36,227 nucleotides of DNA from an uncultured Bacteroides sp. GTDB lineage: Bacteria; Bacteroidota; Bacteroidia; Bacteroidales; Bacteroidaceae. The notes below the pieces were generated by a model, which was not told where the DNA came from, did not search any database, and saw nothing but the letters and a program-made list of their open reading frames with translations. This document shows positions 8,071-15,438 of this stretch, piece by piece. Position 1 is the stretch's first letter, and every line of letters begins with the position of its first letter. The position numbers were made by a program, and so were the translations under genes. The stretch is taken from contig CALYZE010000023.1 of assembly GCA_945607605.1 (NCBI GenBank), forward strand, positions 1 through 36,227, read 5' to 3'.

Positions 8071-8340
8071 ATTGGAACTTTATTGGAGTGAAATTTATGT
8101 AGTTCGTTATGTACGGAATTTTCTAAATTTATTCAAACAGTAATCAATATCCGTTCCTTGTAGATTCTATGGAGCTAAGATCGTTTTACTAAATTGAGGC
8201 AGACGTTTTACTAAATCGTTGCCGATGTTTTACTAAAACGCCGGGGGAGTTTTAGTAAACAGTTCACAAGAGAAGTTTGGGGACAACTCTATTTGTCCTC
8301 TTTTTTTACATAAAAGGATGGGGTTTTGCCTTGTGCAATA
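8071..8340 (+). repeat. Interspersed repeat, copy 1 (~268 bp)
   Basis: This non-coding sequence recurs in the same orientation at 29386-29654. Aligned without gaps from 8071 to 8300 the two copies differ at about a dozen positions, all near the ends; the core 8135-8280 (146 bp) is identical. Inside the core, GTTTTACTAAA occurs at 8183, 8205 and 8227 and GTTTTAGTAAA at 8249, an exact 22-bp period. Each contains the dyad TTTA-C/G-TAAA. The unit ends in a hairpin and a T-run. No terminal inverted repeats or target duplication were found, so I do not call it an insertion sequence. Confidence 0.85.
8281..8307 (+). terminator. Terminator-like hairpin in repeat copy 1
   Basis: GGACAA (8281-8286) pairs with TTGTCC (8293-8298); G8279 and G8280 can extend the stem. 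Seven Ts follow (8301-8307). The equivalent position in copy 2 keeps the fold despite base changes. It could terminate transcription from the ATPase operon or from the repeat itself. Confidence 0.6.
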
Positions 8341-8341
8341 G

Positions 8342-8488
8342 TACGCCTATTTATTTAAGACAAGAGTCAAAGGTCAACTACTGATTCGCATTAGTAATTT
8401 CATTCTACATGCAAGATTGAAGAAAAAGAATGAACGTATCAAAAAACTCCTAATCTATGAAGCTCAAGAAGTAGAATCGACAAAATAG
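8342..8488 (+). pseudogene. Possible 3' fragment of a lost gene
   Basis: One frame is open for 48 codons to a TAG at 8486-8488 and contains no ATG. It reads as a basic helical tail (HARLKKKNERIKKLLIYEA near the end), which looks protein-like rather than random. It begins immediately after repeat copy 1 ends, as if the repeat had replaced or cut the upstream part. The family was not recognised and the call is tentative; chance is a real alternative. Confidence 0.3.
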
Positions 8489-8650
8489 ATGAACAAAAAA
8501 CAAAGATGATTAAGCCGCACAAATGAACCGCACAAACTGTCTGTTTTAACTGTTTTTTGGGCAGTCTTAAAACGTATAATTTGTAAAATAAGGTTTTTGC
8601 GTTAAATCGAATTTTAGCTAACCATCACTAAATCACTTAATTAAAATAAA
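8489..8650. other. Non-genic AT-rich spacer
   Basis: I see no gene, repeat or RNA in this stretch between the possible gene fragment and the tmRNA terminator. Confidence 0.5.
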
Positions 8651-8680
8651 AAAAGAAGTGAAAACGAAATCACTTCTTTT
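8651..8680 (-). terminator. Intrinsic terminator of tmRNA
   Basis: AAAAGAAGTGA (8651-8661) pairs perfectly with TCACTTCTTTT (8670-8680) around an 8-base loop. On the minus strand the stem is followed by a T-rich tail. It lies 8 bases beyond the tmRNA 3' end. Confidence 0.8.
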
Positions 8681-8688
8681 TAATACAG

Positions 8689-9082
8689 TGGACCTGGAGG
8701 GAATCGAACCCTCGTCCAAACGAGGAAATCATAAGCTTTCTACATGCTTATCTTTGCCTAAATTTTCGTGTTACGGCAGAACCAAAGCCATCAATCGCAA
8801 CCTTATCCTCTTAATTTTCATCTGTGCCACGAGGCTAACACCGACTATCCCCGATTTAACTGCACCACTGGATCGGAATGCTTCGGAGCAACAGCTTCCG
8901 AGTGATGTCTCGTCCCAGCACCTAGTACCGGGATTAAGCTAATCTACTATGATTCGATTAAGCAGCAAGAGCGTAATTGTTTTCGCCAGATAAAGTTTTG
9001 AAGACTGAGATTTGAGTGCAAATCAACGACGCACTGCATGCTTACATACCATTTCTGCCCGCTGTCAAATCCAGTCAAGCCC
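8689..9082 (-). ncRNA. ssrA: tmRNA (ribosome rescue)
   Basis: The tRNA-like ends are clear on the minus strand. The 5' acceptor strand GGGCTTG (9082-9076) pairs with the 3' strand CAGGTCC (8696-8690) with two G-U pairs. The T arm is GAGGG-TTCGATT-CCCTC and the discriminator is A at 8689. The next genomic bases are CTG, so CCA is not encoded and must be added. The reading frame on 8987-8958 gives the degradation tag GENNYALAA followed by TAA. With SmpB the RNA frees stalled ribosomes and tags the incomplete protein. A 284-base open frame on the plus strand across this gene is a shadow. A -7 box lies at 9141-9134, implying a short 5' extension removed by processing. Confidence 0.96.
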
Positions 9083-9133
9083 ATGTTTTGTAGAAAATCT
9101 TAAAAAAACAACTTATTACTAAGTTTAAGAGTA

Positions 9134-9141
9134 CAAAGATA
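9134..9141 (-). promoter_or_regulatory. -7 promoter box of ssrA
   Basis: TATCTTTG (9141 to 9134, minus) fits TAnnTTTG. Transcription would begin about 45 bases before the mature 5' end of tmRNA. Confidence 0.65.
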
Positions 9142-9396
9142 CATATTCCTTCGATATCAACCATCATATATTTGCAAATATTAGCTGATATATTTTCTTT
9201 AATTGCTGTCCTTATTTATCTACCTTTTCTTTTTTCTGAAATCCTACCGGATAAAAGTTATTTTCCTTCCGATGAATAATTGCCTTCGTACCTATCATTC
9301 TTTTAAATAAAGGCTTGTATCCTATTTTTTTTATAAGTCCGATATATATCCTCTGTTGAATTCATGCTAAACTTTCTTTTTTCCGCATATTTCTAT
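9142..9396. other. Spacer between divergent ssrA and lactonase genes
   Basis: No gene. The stretch is AT-rich and contains one 14-bp perfect palindrome, ATATTTGCAAATAT (9168-9181), upstream of the ssrA -7 box. No other structure was identified. Confidence 0.5.
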
Positions 9397-9404
9397 TAAA
9401 TTTG
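9397..9404 (+). promoter_or_regulatory. -7 promoter box of the lactonase gene
   Basis: TAAATTTG fits TAnnTTTG, 26 bases upstream of the ATG at 9430. Confidence 0.6.
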
Positions 9405-9429
9405 CAGAAACAATAAGTTATCTTGAATA

Positions 9430-10539
9430 ATGAAAACCTTGCTTTACTGTATGCTTGGATTAAGTGTAGCCGCCTGTGCACCAAAGAAAACGGAGAATGG
9501 AACTCCGGAAGAACTTTCCATGATAGTAGGTACTTATACCAACGGAACCAGTAAAGGCATTTACACCTTTCGCTTCAATCAAGAGACGGGAATAGCCAAG
9601 CCACTCAGTTCTTTGGAATTGCCTAATCCCTCCTATCTCACTCCCTCTGAAGACGGAAAATTCGTGTATGCCGTCAGTGAGATGAATGACAGCACAGCAG
9701 CTCTTAGTGCCCTTGCTTTTGATAAAAAAACAGGGAACCTCCGCTTACTGAATGCGCAACCGACACTCGGTGCCGACCCTTGTTATGTAGCCACGAATGG
9801 AAGAGAAGTTCTCACAGCTAATTACAGTGGCGGAACCATGTCTGTTTTCCCTCTACTGAAAGACGGGACATTAGATCCTGTGGATACGCTTTATGCAGGT
9901 AGTGCTACCGGACCGGATCTTATCCGCCAAAGAACACCGCACATCCATTGTACCCTTTTTTCTCCGGACGGGAAATACATTTTTGCCACAGACTTCAGTG
10001 CAGATCAGATTTTACGCTTTGTGCTGCATCCTAAAGACGTTGCACCTCATCTTTCCTCCACAACGATTGAAGTAGAAGCAAACTCAGGACCACGTCATTT
10101 GACATTCAGCCCGAACGGCCGAAATGCTTATCTGATTTCTGAGTTATCCGGAAAAGTCACTGCTTTCAGTTATGATGACGGCAACCTGAAACAGATACAG
10201 TCTATCGCTGCCGATACGGTAGCTGCCCGCGGTAGTGCAGACATTCACCTCAGTCCGGACGGGAAATATCTTTATGCCAGCAATCGCCTTCAAGAAGATG
10301 GCATCGCTATTTTTGCCGTTCATCCAGAAAATGGAACTTTAACGAAAGTAGGCTATCAACTTACTGGCATTCATCCACGTAATTTCAATATGACTCCGAA
10401 TGGGAAATATCTGCTTGCTGCATGCCGCGATAGCAATATCATCGAAGTATATGAACGCGATGAGATCAGTGGATTGCTAAAAAACACCCACCAGGATATT
10501 GTAGTTGATAAACCTGTATGTGTGCAATTTATACAGTAA
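9430..10539 (+). CDS. Lactonase-family beta-propeller lipoprotein (6-phosphogluconolactonase-like)
   Basis: This 369-residue protein has the seven-bladed propeller fold of the YbhE/Pgl lactonase family. The blade repeats are visible as recurring motifs: VGTYTNGTSKGIY near residue 35, then SPDGKYIFAT, SPNGRNAYLI, SPDGKYLYAS and TPNGKYLLAA. It begins with a signal peptide ending in LSVAAC, so Cys16 is a probable lipid anchor, which puts it outside the cytoplasm. True 6-phosphogluconolactonases are cytoplasmic, so the substrate here may be another lactone or sugar; that is inference. It sits alone, with its own promoter and no pentose phosphate genes nearby. Confidence 0.85.
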   Translation: MKTLLYCMLGLSVAACAPKKTENGTPEELSMIVGTYTNGTSKGIYTFRFNQETGIAKPLSSLELPNPSYLTPSEDGKFVYAVSEMNDSTAALSALAFDKKTGNLRLLNAQPTLGADPCYVATNGREVLTANYSGGTMSVFPLLKDGTLDPVDTLYAGSATGPDLIRQRTPHIHCTLFSPDGKYIFATDFSADQILRFVLHPKDVAPHLSSTTIEVEANSGPRHLTFSPNGRNAYLISELSGKVTAFSYDDGNLKQIQSIAADTVAARGSADIHLSPDGKYLYASNRLQEDGIAIFAVHPENGTLTKVGYQLTGIHPRNFNMTPNGKYLLAACRDSNIIEVYERDEISGLLKNTHQDIVVDKPVCVQFIQ

Positions 10540-10615
10540 GTACCCAAATCATGGTTTATGAAAACCCATTCGTTAATCTTTCGTAAACAGCTACCTCAGA
10601 CTAAGAGAACTTAGT

Positions 10616-10623
10616 TAACTTTG
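10616..10623 (+). promoter_or_regulatory. -7 promoter box of the DUF4831 gene
   Basis: TAACTTTG fits TAnnTTTG. It lies 36 bases upstream of the ATG at 10660 and overlaps the beginning of the longer open frame, which therefore cannot be the start. Confidence 0.7.
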
Positions 10624-10659
10624 TTTTTAAATTCATGTAATATAAACAGAATCAAGGAT

Positions 10660-11712
10660 ATGAAGAAGAAAATAATAGGACTTTCTGCTCTGCTAATGAC
10701 CTGTAGTGCTTATGCACAGACAGAAGTTACCGCAGGCATAATGCGTGGTAAAGATTATGGAGTAACTTATCTGCTGCCCAAAACCGAAATTGAAATTGTC
10801 CTGCAAACAACCAAGCATACATACACTCCCGGCGAATTCTGCAAATATGCAGATCGTTACTTGCGCCTCACCAATGTGTCAGCCGAACCCGAAGAGTACT
10901 GGACCTTGAATAAGATACAAACTCAGGTGGCTGGTGTGCCCGACAAAGAGCAAGTTTATTTCGTTAAACTGAAAGATAAAACCGTAGCTCCACTGATGGA
11001 ACTCACTGAAGATGGCATTGTACGCTCCATCAACATGCCTTTTAGCGGTCAGCAGTCCAAGCAAGCTTCCCAGACTAATGAAGCGTCTGAAGCCGATATT
11101 GACCCACGACGTTTCTTAACGGAAGAAATTTTGATGGCCAATTCCAGCGCCAAAATGGCTGAATTAGTGGCTAAAGAGATCTATAACATTAGAGAGAGCA
11201 AGAACGCTCTGCTGCGTGGTGAAGCTGATAATATGCCCAAGGACGGCGCGCAACTCAAATTGATGCTTGATAATCTGAATTTGCAGGAACGCGCCATGAT
11301 GGAAATGTTTTCAGGTAAAGTAAAGGCAGAGCCTAAAACATTTACAATTCGCCTTACTCCGAAAGAAATGAAAGATGAAGTGGCTTTTCGCTTCTCCAAA
11401 AAACTGGGCGTAGTAGCCAATAATGATTTGGCCGGTGAACCCTACTATATCAGTGTTGTCGATCTGAAGACACCCGATGTATCCAGCGGAGAGGAAAGCA
11501 AAAAGAAATTGGATGGAATTGCTTATAATGTTCCTGGCAGGGCAAAGGTTACTTTAGTGCAGAATAATAAAAAGCTGTCTGAGGAGGAACTTCCCATTAC
11601 TCAGTTTGGTACCATAGAATACCTTGCACCGGTTTTATTTAACAAAAACTCTACAGTAAAAGTCGTATTTGATACTGCAACAGGAGGATTGGAAAAAGTC
11701 GATAGAGAATAA
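10660..11712 (+). CDS. DUF4831 family exported protein
   Basis: This 350-residue protein of unknown function appears to belong to DUF4831, a family common in Bacteroidetes. The N-terminus MKKKIIGLSALLMTCSAYAQ is a clear signal peptide cut after AYA. Family features are the early GVTYLLPKTEIEI strand and the long beta-rich C-terminal half. I chose the ATG at 10660 because it begins the signal peptide and lies just after the promoter. The product is probably periplasmic or in the outer membrane. Nothing in the neighbourhood points to a partner; the downstream gene converges from the other strand. Confidence 0.8.
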   Translation: MKKKIIGLSALLMTCSAYAQTEVTAGIMRGKDYGVTYLLPKTEIEIVLQTTKHTYTPGEFCKYADRYLRLTNVSAEPEEYWTLNKIQTQVAGVPDKEQVYFVKLKDKTVAPLMELTEDGIVRSINMPFSGQQSKQASQTNEASEADIDPRRFLTEEILMANSSAKMAELVAKEIYNIRESKNALLRGEADNMPKDGAQLKLMLDNLNLQERAMMEMFSGKVKAEPKTFTIRLTPKEMKDEVAFRFSKKLGVVANNDLAGEPYYISVVDLKTPDVSSGEESKKKLDGIAYNVPGRAKVTLVQNNKKLSEEELPITQFGTIEYLAPVLFNKNSTVKVVFDTATGGLEKVDRE

Positions 11713-11732
11713 AATAAGATTCCTATACAAGA

Positions 11733-11778
11733 AAGGCTGCGCTATATCATGAGTTACTCTGATTGCGCAGCCTTTTGT
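11733..11778. terminator. Bidirectional terminator between convergent genes
   Basis: AAGGCTGCGC (11733-11742) pairs with GCGCAGCCTT (11765-11774), a perfect 10-bp GC-rich stem with a 22-base loop. It is followed by a short T-run on both strands. It serves DUF4831 (plus) and probably the MFS/PqqD operon (minus). Confidence 0.75.
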
Positions 11779-11796
11779 GCTTTAAAATTCAAGGCT

Positions 11797-12165
11797 TCAG
11801 CCTTTCTGAATAGTCAATTGAATGAATCCGTCTTTTTTCAACTGCATCACATAGGCAGTGACGCGTGACGCATAGTTATCTTCACCTGCAAAATGTTCGG
11901 CAAGCAATGAGGTAATCTCCCGTACGGTACGTTTACCATCTATCAGTTGCCATACGGCCGTGCCATGCTCTTCTAGTCGTACATGGATGTCTGGTAACAT
12001 TCCTTTAGGCAATAGAAAGCGGCGCATCCATTCATATTTAAAACGAGGGTAGGCAAGCACAATACACTCACTTTCCCATTCGGTCGTAATATGTTCGCAG
12101 CGAACCGGAATAGCATCCAACAGACTGATTTTCCCTTCGGGTGTTTCCATATTATATCCGTTCAT
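11797..12165 (-). CDS. PqqD-family protein
   Basis: This 122-residue protein matches the PqqD fold, a small winged-helix domain that in peptide-modifying systems binds the precursor peptide and presents it to a radical-SAM enzyme. Family features are GTAVWQLIDGKRTVREI (about 87-103) and a following helix pair ending QLKKDGFIQL. The first ~50 residues form an extra segment with ESECIVLAYPRF, usual for stand-alone PqqD proteins in this phylum. It begins 2 bases after the MFS transporter gene and so is translationally linked to it. No radical-SAM modifying enzyme or precursor peptide is present nearby, so its partner is unknown. A second ATG at 12150 is a possible alternative start. The stop codon lies in the loop of a short hairpin (11791-11804). 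Confidence 0.85.
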   Translation of the reverse strand: MNGYNMETPEGKISLLDAIPVRCEHITTEWESECIVLAYPRFKYEWMRRFLLPKGMLPDIHVRLEEHGTAVWQLIDGKRTVREITSLLAEHFAGEDNYASRVTAYVMQLKKDGFIQLTIQKG

Positions 12166-12167
12166 CG

Positions 12168-13559
12168 TTAATTTTGAATATTAGGTTCTTCTAAATGATA
12201 ACCATATTTTTTATCTGCCTTCTTTAACAAAATGGCAATCACAAGAGACAAGCAGGCAATTCCTGTAAAGATACACATCGGTAAGGTATAATCATATATA
12301 TTCGTTCCGTCAGGATTCTTACCAATAATGCAATAGACATCAAGTACCTTACCAATCAATGTAGGAATACCCCACAAACCTATATTCTGAATAAAGAAAA
12401 TGAGGGCGTAGGCTGTACCCAACTGGCTTACCGGAAAAATTTTAGCTACGGCCGGCCACATGGCCGAGGGCACCAATGAAAAAGCAATACCCAGAACAAT
12501 CATCAGAATAATCGCTATCAGCCAATATTGAATGAAAGGAATGGCGTAAATGAAGTGTACGCATATCAGCATAGCCGATCCCAATAACATTATAGAAGCC
12601 GACTTTCCACGTTTATCAATAAACCCACCAAAAACGGGAGTTAAAATCAGCGCCCCCAAAGCCGGCAATCCGGCAAAAGCTCCTGCCACATTTTCATCAA
12701 TACCGTATTTGAGAATCATCAATTCAGAAGCAAACTTCTGGAAAGGGAAGACACATGAATAGAATAGTACGCATAGCAGAGCTATCAACCAGAATCCAGG
12801 GTTACCCAGAATATTCTTCACATCTTTGAAAGAGAACTTTTCTTCTTCGTCATCGGTACCCGCAGCGATAGCAGCAGCTTCCATCTGTTTGTCCAGTTTT
12901 TTGTCCATCACAGAGAAGGCAAAGAAAGCAATCATACCTCCTAAAAGTAATATCAATCCTAATAAAACCGGAGAGGATATTCCCAAAGCGCGTGCCATTG
13001 GAATAGCTACAGCATAACCAGCTTGTGAGCCAATACGGGCCAACGCTACTTGTACGCCCATAGCCGTAGCTAATTCTTTACCTCTAAACCATTTGGCTAT
13101 AATTTTAGAAACAGTGATACCCGCTACTTCAGCACCGACTCCAAAGATAGAGTATCCGGCAAAGGCAACAAATACACCTGTTTTATATCCCAGAATTTCA
13201 TTCATTCCAAAAAGAGTCGCATCGGTACCGGCGAGTCCCGTTATTGCATAATATTCTAAAGCCGTACCTCCTACCATCAAGATAGTGGCCAGTTTTCCGG
13301 TGAAACGGATTCCGAAACGGTCCAGAATTAATCCTCCCCAAATCAACATCAGGAAAAATACATTCAAGAAACTGTAACCACCTGTAAAGAACCCAAAGTC
13401 AGAGCTTGTCCACCCCAAGTCAGTCTCCAGTATCGTCTTTAATGGAGCTACAACATCGTTTACATAATAGGCTGCCATCATTGTGAAGGCAACAATCACC
13501 AACGCACTCCAACGGGTTGCTTTGGAGTCATTTAATTTAAGTTTGATTTGTTCTGTCAT
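12168..13559 (-). CDS. MFS transporter, substrate unknown
   Basis: This 463-residue major facilitator protein has twelve predicted membrane helices and a central charged cytoplasmic loop (around 225-245, KLDKQMEAAAIAAGTDDEEE-like). Loop 2-3 carries GGLILDRFGIR, the usual MFS signature, and the second half has a matching GGFIDKRGK. The first helix region has AYYVNDVVAPLK, reminiscent of MFSD1-like and oxalate/formate-antiporter-like members, but I cannot assign a substrate. It is co-transcribed with the PqqD-family gene 2 bases downstream, which suggests that the two work together. Confidence 0.88.
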   Translation of the reverse strand: MTEQIKLKLNDSKATRWSALVIVAFTMMAAYYVNDVVAPLKTILETDLGWTSSDFGFFTGGYSFLNVFFLMLIWGGLILDRFGIRFTGKLATILMVGGTALEYYAITGLAGTDATLFGMNEILGYKTGVFVAFAGYSIFGVGAEVAGITVSKIIAKWFRGKELATAMGVQVALARIGSQAGYAVAIPMARALGISSPVLLGLILLLGGMIAFFAFSVMDKKLDKQMEAAAIAAGTDDEEEKFSFKDVKNILGNPGFWLIALLCVLFYSCVFPFQKFASELMILKYGIDENVAGAFAGLPALGALILTPVFGGFIDKRGKSASIMLLGSAMLICVHFIYAIPFIQYWLIAIILMIVLGIAFSLVPSAMWPAVAKIFPVSQLGTAYALIFFIQNIGLWGIPTLIGKVLDVYCIIGKNPDGTNIYDYTLPMCIFTGIACLSLVIAILLKKADKKYGYHLEEPNIQN

Positions 13560-13600
13560 TCTATTATTGAGATTTATTAATCATATTGTATTGTTGACAA

Positions 13601-13608
13601 CAAAAGTA
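13601..13608 (-). promoter_or_regulatory. -7 promoter box of the MFS/PqqD operon
   Basis: TACTTTTG (13608 to 13601, minus) fits TAnnTTTG, 41 bases upstream of the ATG at 13559. Confidence 0.65.
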
Positions 13609-13626
13609 AACAAATCCTGACTGATA

Positions 13627-13662
13627 AGAAAAAAGGCTGAAGCCTTTTCGGCATCAACCTTT
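13627..13662 (-). terminator. Intrinsic terminator of the pdxA-secG operon
   Basis: On the minus strand AAAGGTTGATGCC (13662-13650) pairs with GGCTTCAGCCTTT (13644-13632), 12 of 13 positions, with a GAAAA loop and a T-rich tail. It lies 44 bases after the secG stop and overlaps the expected upstream part of the MFS promoter. Confidence 0.85.
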
Positions 13663-13705
13663 CCCTTATTTTATAAAGCAGGATTCATCTGCATTATTCC
13701 ACACC

Positions 13706-14089
13706 TTATTCACCTACAGGCTGCTCAGCAGGAGCTGTTTCAGCAGGCGTTGATTCCACAGGGGTTTCAGCCTGCGGAGCTGTCGTACCTACCGGCATAT
13801 TATAAGGATTTGTTTTTTCTTCTTGTTGTGCCTGCTCCAGAATCACGTCTCCACCTTTGCTAGAAGCAGTAGGAACTGTATAAGCAGAAGCGATGCTAAA
13901 AACTACCATAACTGCAGCCAAAGTCCATGTTGTTTTTTCCAAGAAGTCTGTTGTCTTGCGCACGCCCATAATTTGATTGGATGATGAAAATCCTGATGAC
14001 AGGCCTCCCCCTTTGGAGTTCTGAATCAATACGATGAAGCACATCAGCACAGATACAATCACCATTAAGATAACTAATAATAAGTACAT
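13706..14089 (-). CDS. secG: Preprotein translocase subunit SecG
   Basis: SecG assists the SecYEG channel in protein export across the inner membrane. The 127-residue product has two membrane helices (about 3-22 and 54-72) around the conserved loop QNSKGGGLSSGF (23-34), which identifies SecG. A proline/glutamate/alanine-rich tail (about 100-127) follows, as in other members of this phylum. It is the last gene of its operon, 4 bases after the TPR-like gene. Confidence 0.95.
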   Translation of the reverse strand: MYLLLVILMVIVSVLMCFIVLIQNSKGGGLSSGFSSSNQIMGVRKTTDFLEKTTWTLAAVMVVFSIASAYTVPTASSKGGDVILEQAQQEEKTNPYNMPVGTTAPQAETPVESTPAETAPAEQPVGE

Positions 14090-14093
14090 TTTG

Positions 14094-14906
14094 TTATTTT
14101 GATTTAGCGTTAATAATCAATTTCTCTAAAAACCTGATTTGATCTGCAAAGTAAGCATTTTTTTTTGGATAATTCAAACTTAATTTTTCAATAATTTCAA
14201 GTGCTTTATCATATCGGTGCTGTTTGATATAAATTTTAGCCAGTGTTTCTGTAAAACAGCTATCATCCAGCTCGTCATGGGAAGAGTTTATCGTGGTTTC
14301 TTCCAATGATTCTTCTACCTCTCTAACTTCAGTCTGACTTGGTTCTTCTATTTCCTGAGGAGTTTTCACTTCAGGCAGACGCATATCCGTCGCCTCACTT
14401 TTTAAAAGGAAGCCGTCTATTAACTCATGCCCGTGAAGCTTCGGTGCAGCCATTTCATCATCTACCTGAACTTCCGAATGCTCAACTGTTTCTTCCTCTT
14501 TCATCAGATAAGCTGTATAATCCATTGCGTAGTCTAGTTCCATTTGATGTGACTGTTCTTCAGGAACAGTGGCCAGAAAGGCATCTATCAGCGAAAGGGT
14601 ACGATCTACACTGGGTTCCTCTTCCATCACTTTGGAAGAGAGCAAAGAAGTCTGCTGAGGTTTTAAAGTATAGCGACCACCTTCGATGAGATAAAACAGT
14701 ACACGACGGTCTGCTACATACAACACTGCTTTGCGCAATTCAGCGCCAAAGTTAATGTCATGCAGCAAATAGAGGTTTTTGAGATAAAGCAACCGGAGCG
14801 ACTGAAAATAAGGATAACGCGTCACCAAAGTACGTAGTTCATACAAAGTATCCCTATCCAGCGTTTCAGGATGCTGAATCCATTGTTGTAAATGAGCAGA
14901 TGTCAT
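14094..14906 (-). CDS. TPR-like protein of the lptE-secG operon
   Basis: This 270-residue soluble protein has no signal peptide. The N-terminal half is helical. The middle (about 130-215) is acidic and low in complexity, rich in Glu. The C-terminus (about 220-265) has a tetratricopeptide-like repeat, LAKIYIKQHRYDKALEIIEKL, followed by a second helix pair. Similar proteins sit between lptE and secG in other Bacteroidetes, but I know of no assigned function. Spacing is 7 bases to lptE and 4 to secG, so it is firmly part of the operon. Confidence 0.75.
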   Translation of the reverse strand: MTSAHLQQWIQHPETLDRDTLYELRTLVTRYPYFQSLRLLYLKNLYLLHDINFGAELRKAVLYVADRRVLFYLIEGGRYTLKPQQTSLLSSKVMEEEPSVDRTLSLIDAFLATVPEEQSHQMELDYAMDYTAYLMKEEETVEHSEVQVDDEMAAPKLHGHELIDGFLLKSEATDMRLPEVKTPQEIEEPSQTEVREVEESLEETTINSSHDELDDSCFTETLAKIYIKQHRYDKALEIIEKLSLNYPKKNAYFADQIRFLEKLIINAKSK

Positions 14907-14913
14907 TCTTAAA

Positions 14914-15438
14914 TTACCAGTTAGCTACAGTAGCATTAAATATCTGTTCAGTAATATCTTTCACCATTAAAGTGATCAGATTGTCTTGTACGGCTGTCAA
15001 TAACTGCGAAGAATCATAAGTTTGGAAAGCAGAGAATTGTTGTTCAAAATCCTCTTCATGATTGGTGTTATTTACATAGCGCACATTGACAGTCAATGTC
15101 AGTTTTACCTTTGAAGAATATCCGCTGGCGTCCACTGATTCATTATATTGGTTATAACCCGTTATTTCGCCATCTATTTCAAGATCACCACCACTATTAA
15201 CTACACGCAGACGAGTCTGCTGTATGAACATATCTTTCAATTTCTGGTTAAACTCCGTAGCCAACGGTGCATATACATATTCCGCACGATTCTGAAAATC
15301 AGCAATAGAAATTGTCTTCACTTTAGTATAGTCGATAGAGCTAATCGGAGCGAGTCCCATAGAGATTCTACAGGAATATACTACACAGACCACAAAGGTT
15401 AAGGCAGCAAACGGTGCTATTTTTTTAATCCAATCCAT
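14914..15438 (-). CDS. lptE: LptE-family LPS assembly lipoprotein
   Basis: LptE is the outer-membrane lipoprotein that plugs the LptD barrel and helps insert lipopolysaccharide. This 174-residue product has a signal peptide ending in VVYSC with lipidated Cys23. After it come KTISIADFQN, the LptE-type beta-alpha fold with TRLRVVNSGGDLEIDGEI, and a strand pair ending in FNATVANW. Its start overlaps the end of the sigma-54 activator gene by 14 bases, so the two are translationally coupled. The partner gene lptC is in the adjacent unit at 23670-24296. Confidence 0.88.
   Translation of the reverse strand: MDWIKKIAPFAALTFVVCVVYSCRISMGLAPISSIDYTKVKTISIADFQNRAEYVYAPLATEFNQKLKDMFIQQTRLRVVNSGGDLEIDGEITGYNQYNESVDASGYSSKVKLTLTVNVRYVNNTNHEEDFEQQFSAFQTYDSSQLLTAVQDNLITLMVKDITEQIFNATVANW

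Noticed and set aside
8183-8260. CRISPR-like array of short repeats and spacers
   Set aside because: Repeats are 11 bp and spacers 11 bp, far below CRISPR sizes, and the spacers are identical in both genomic copies. There are no cas genes.
8658-8942. 94-codon plus-strand open frame
   Set aside because: It lies antisense to the tmRNA gene; the tRNA-like ends and tag frame fully explain this stretch.
9168-9181. 14-bp palindrome ATATTTGCAAATAT as a regulatory site
   Set aside because: AT-rich palindromes of this length are expected by chance in this spacer, and it is not placed on a recognised promoter element.
11791-13646. AAGGCT-AGCCTT hairpins on both sides of the MFS/PqqD operon as flanking repeats of a mobile unit
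   Set aside because: The 14-bp sequence is nearly self-complementary and each copy is part of a transcription terminator, so chance similarity of terminators is the simpler explanation.
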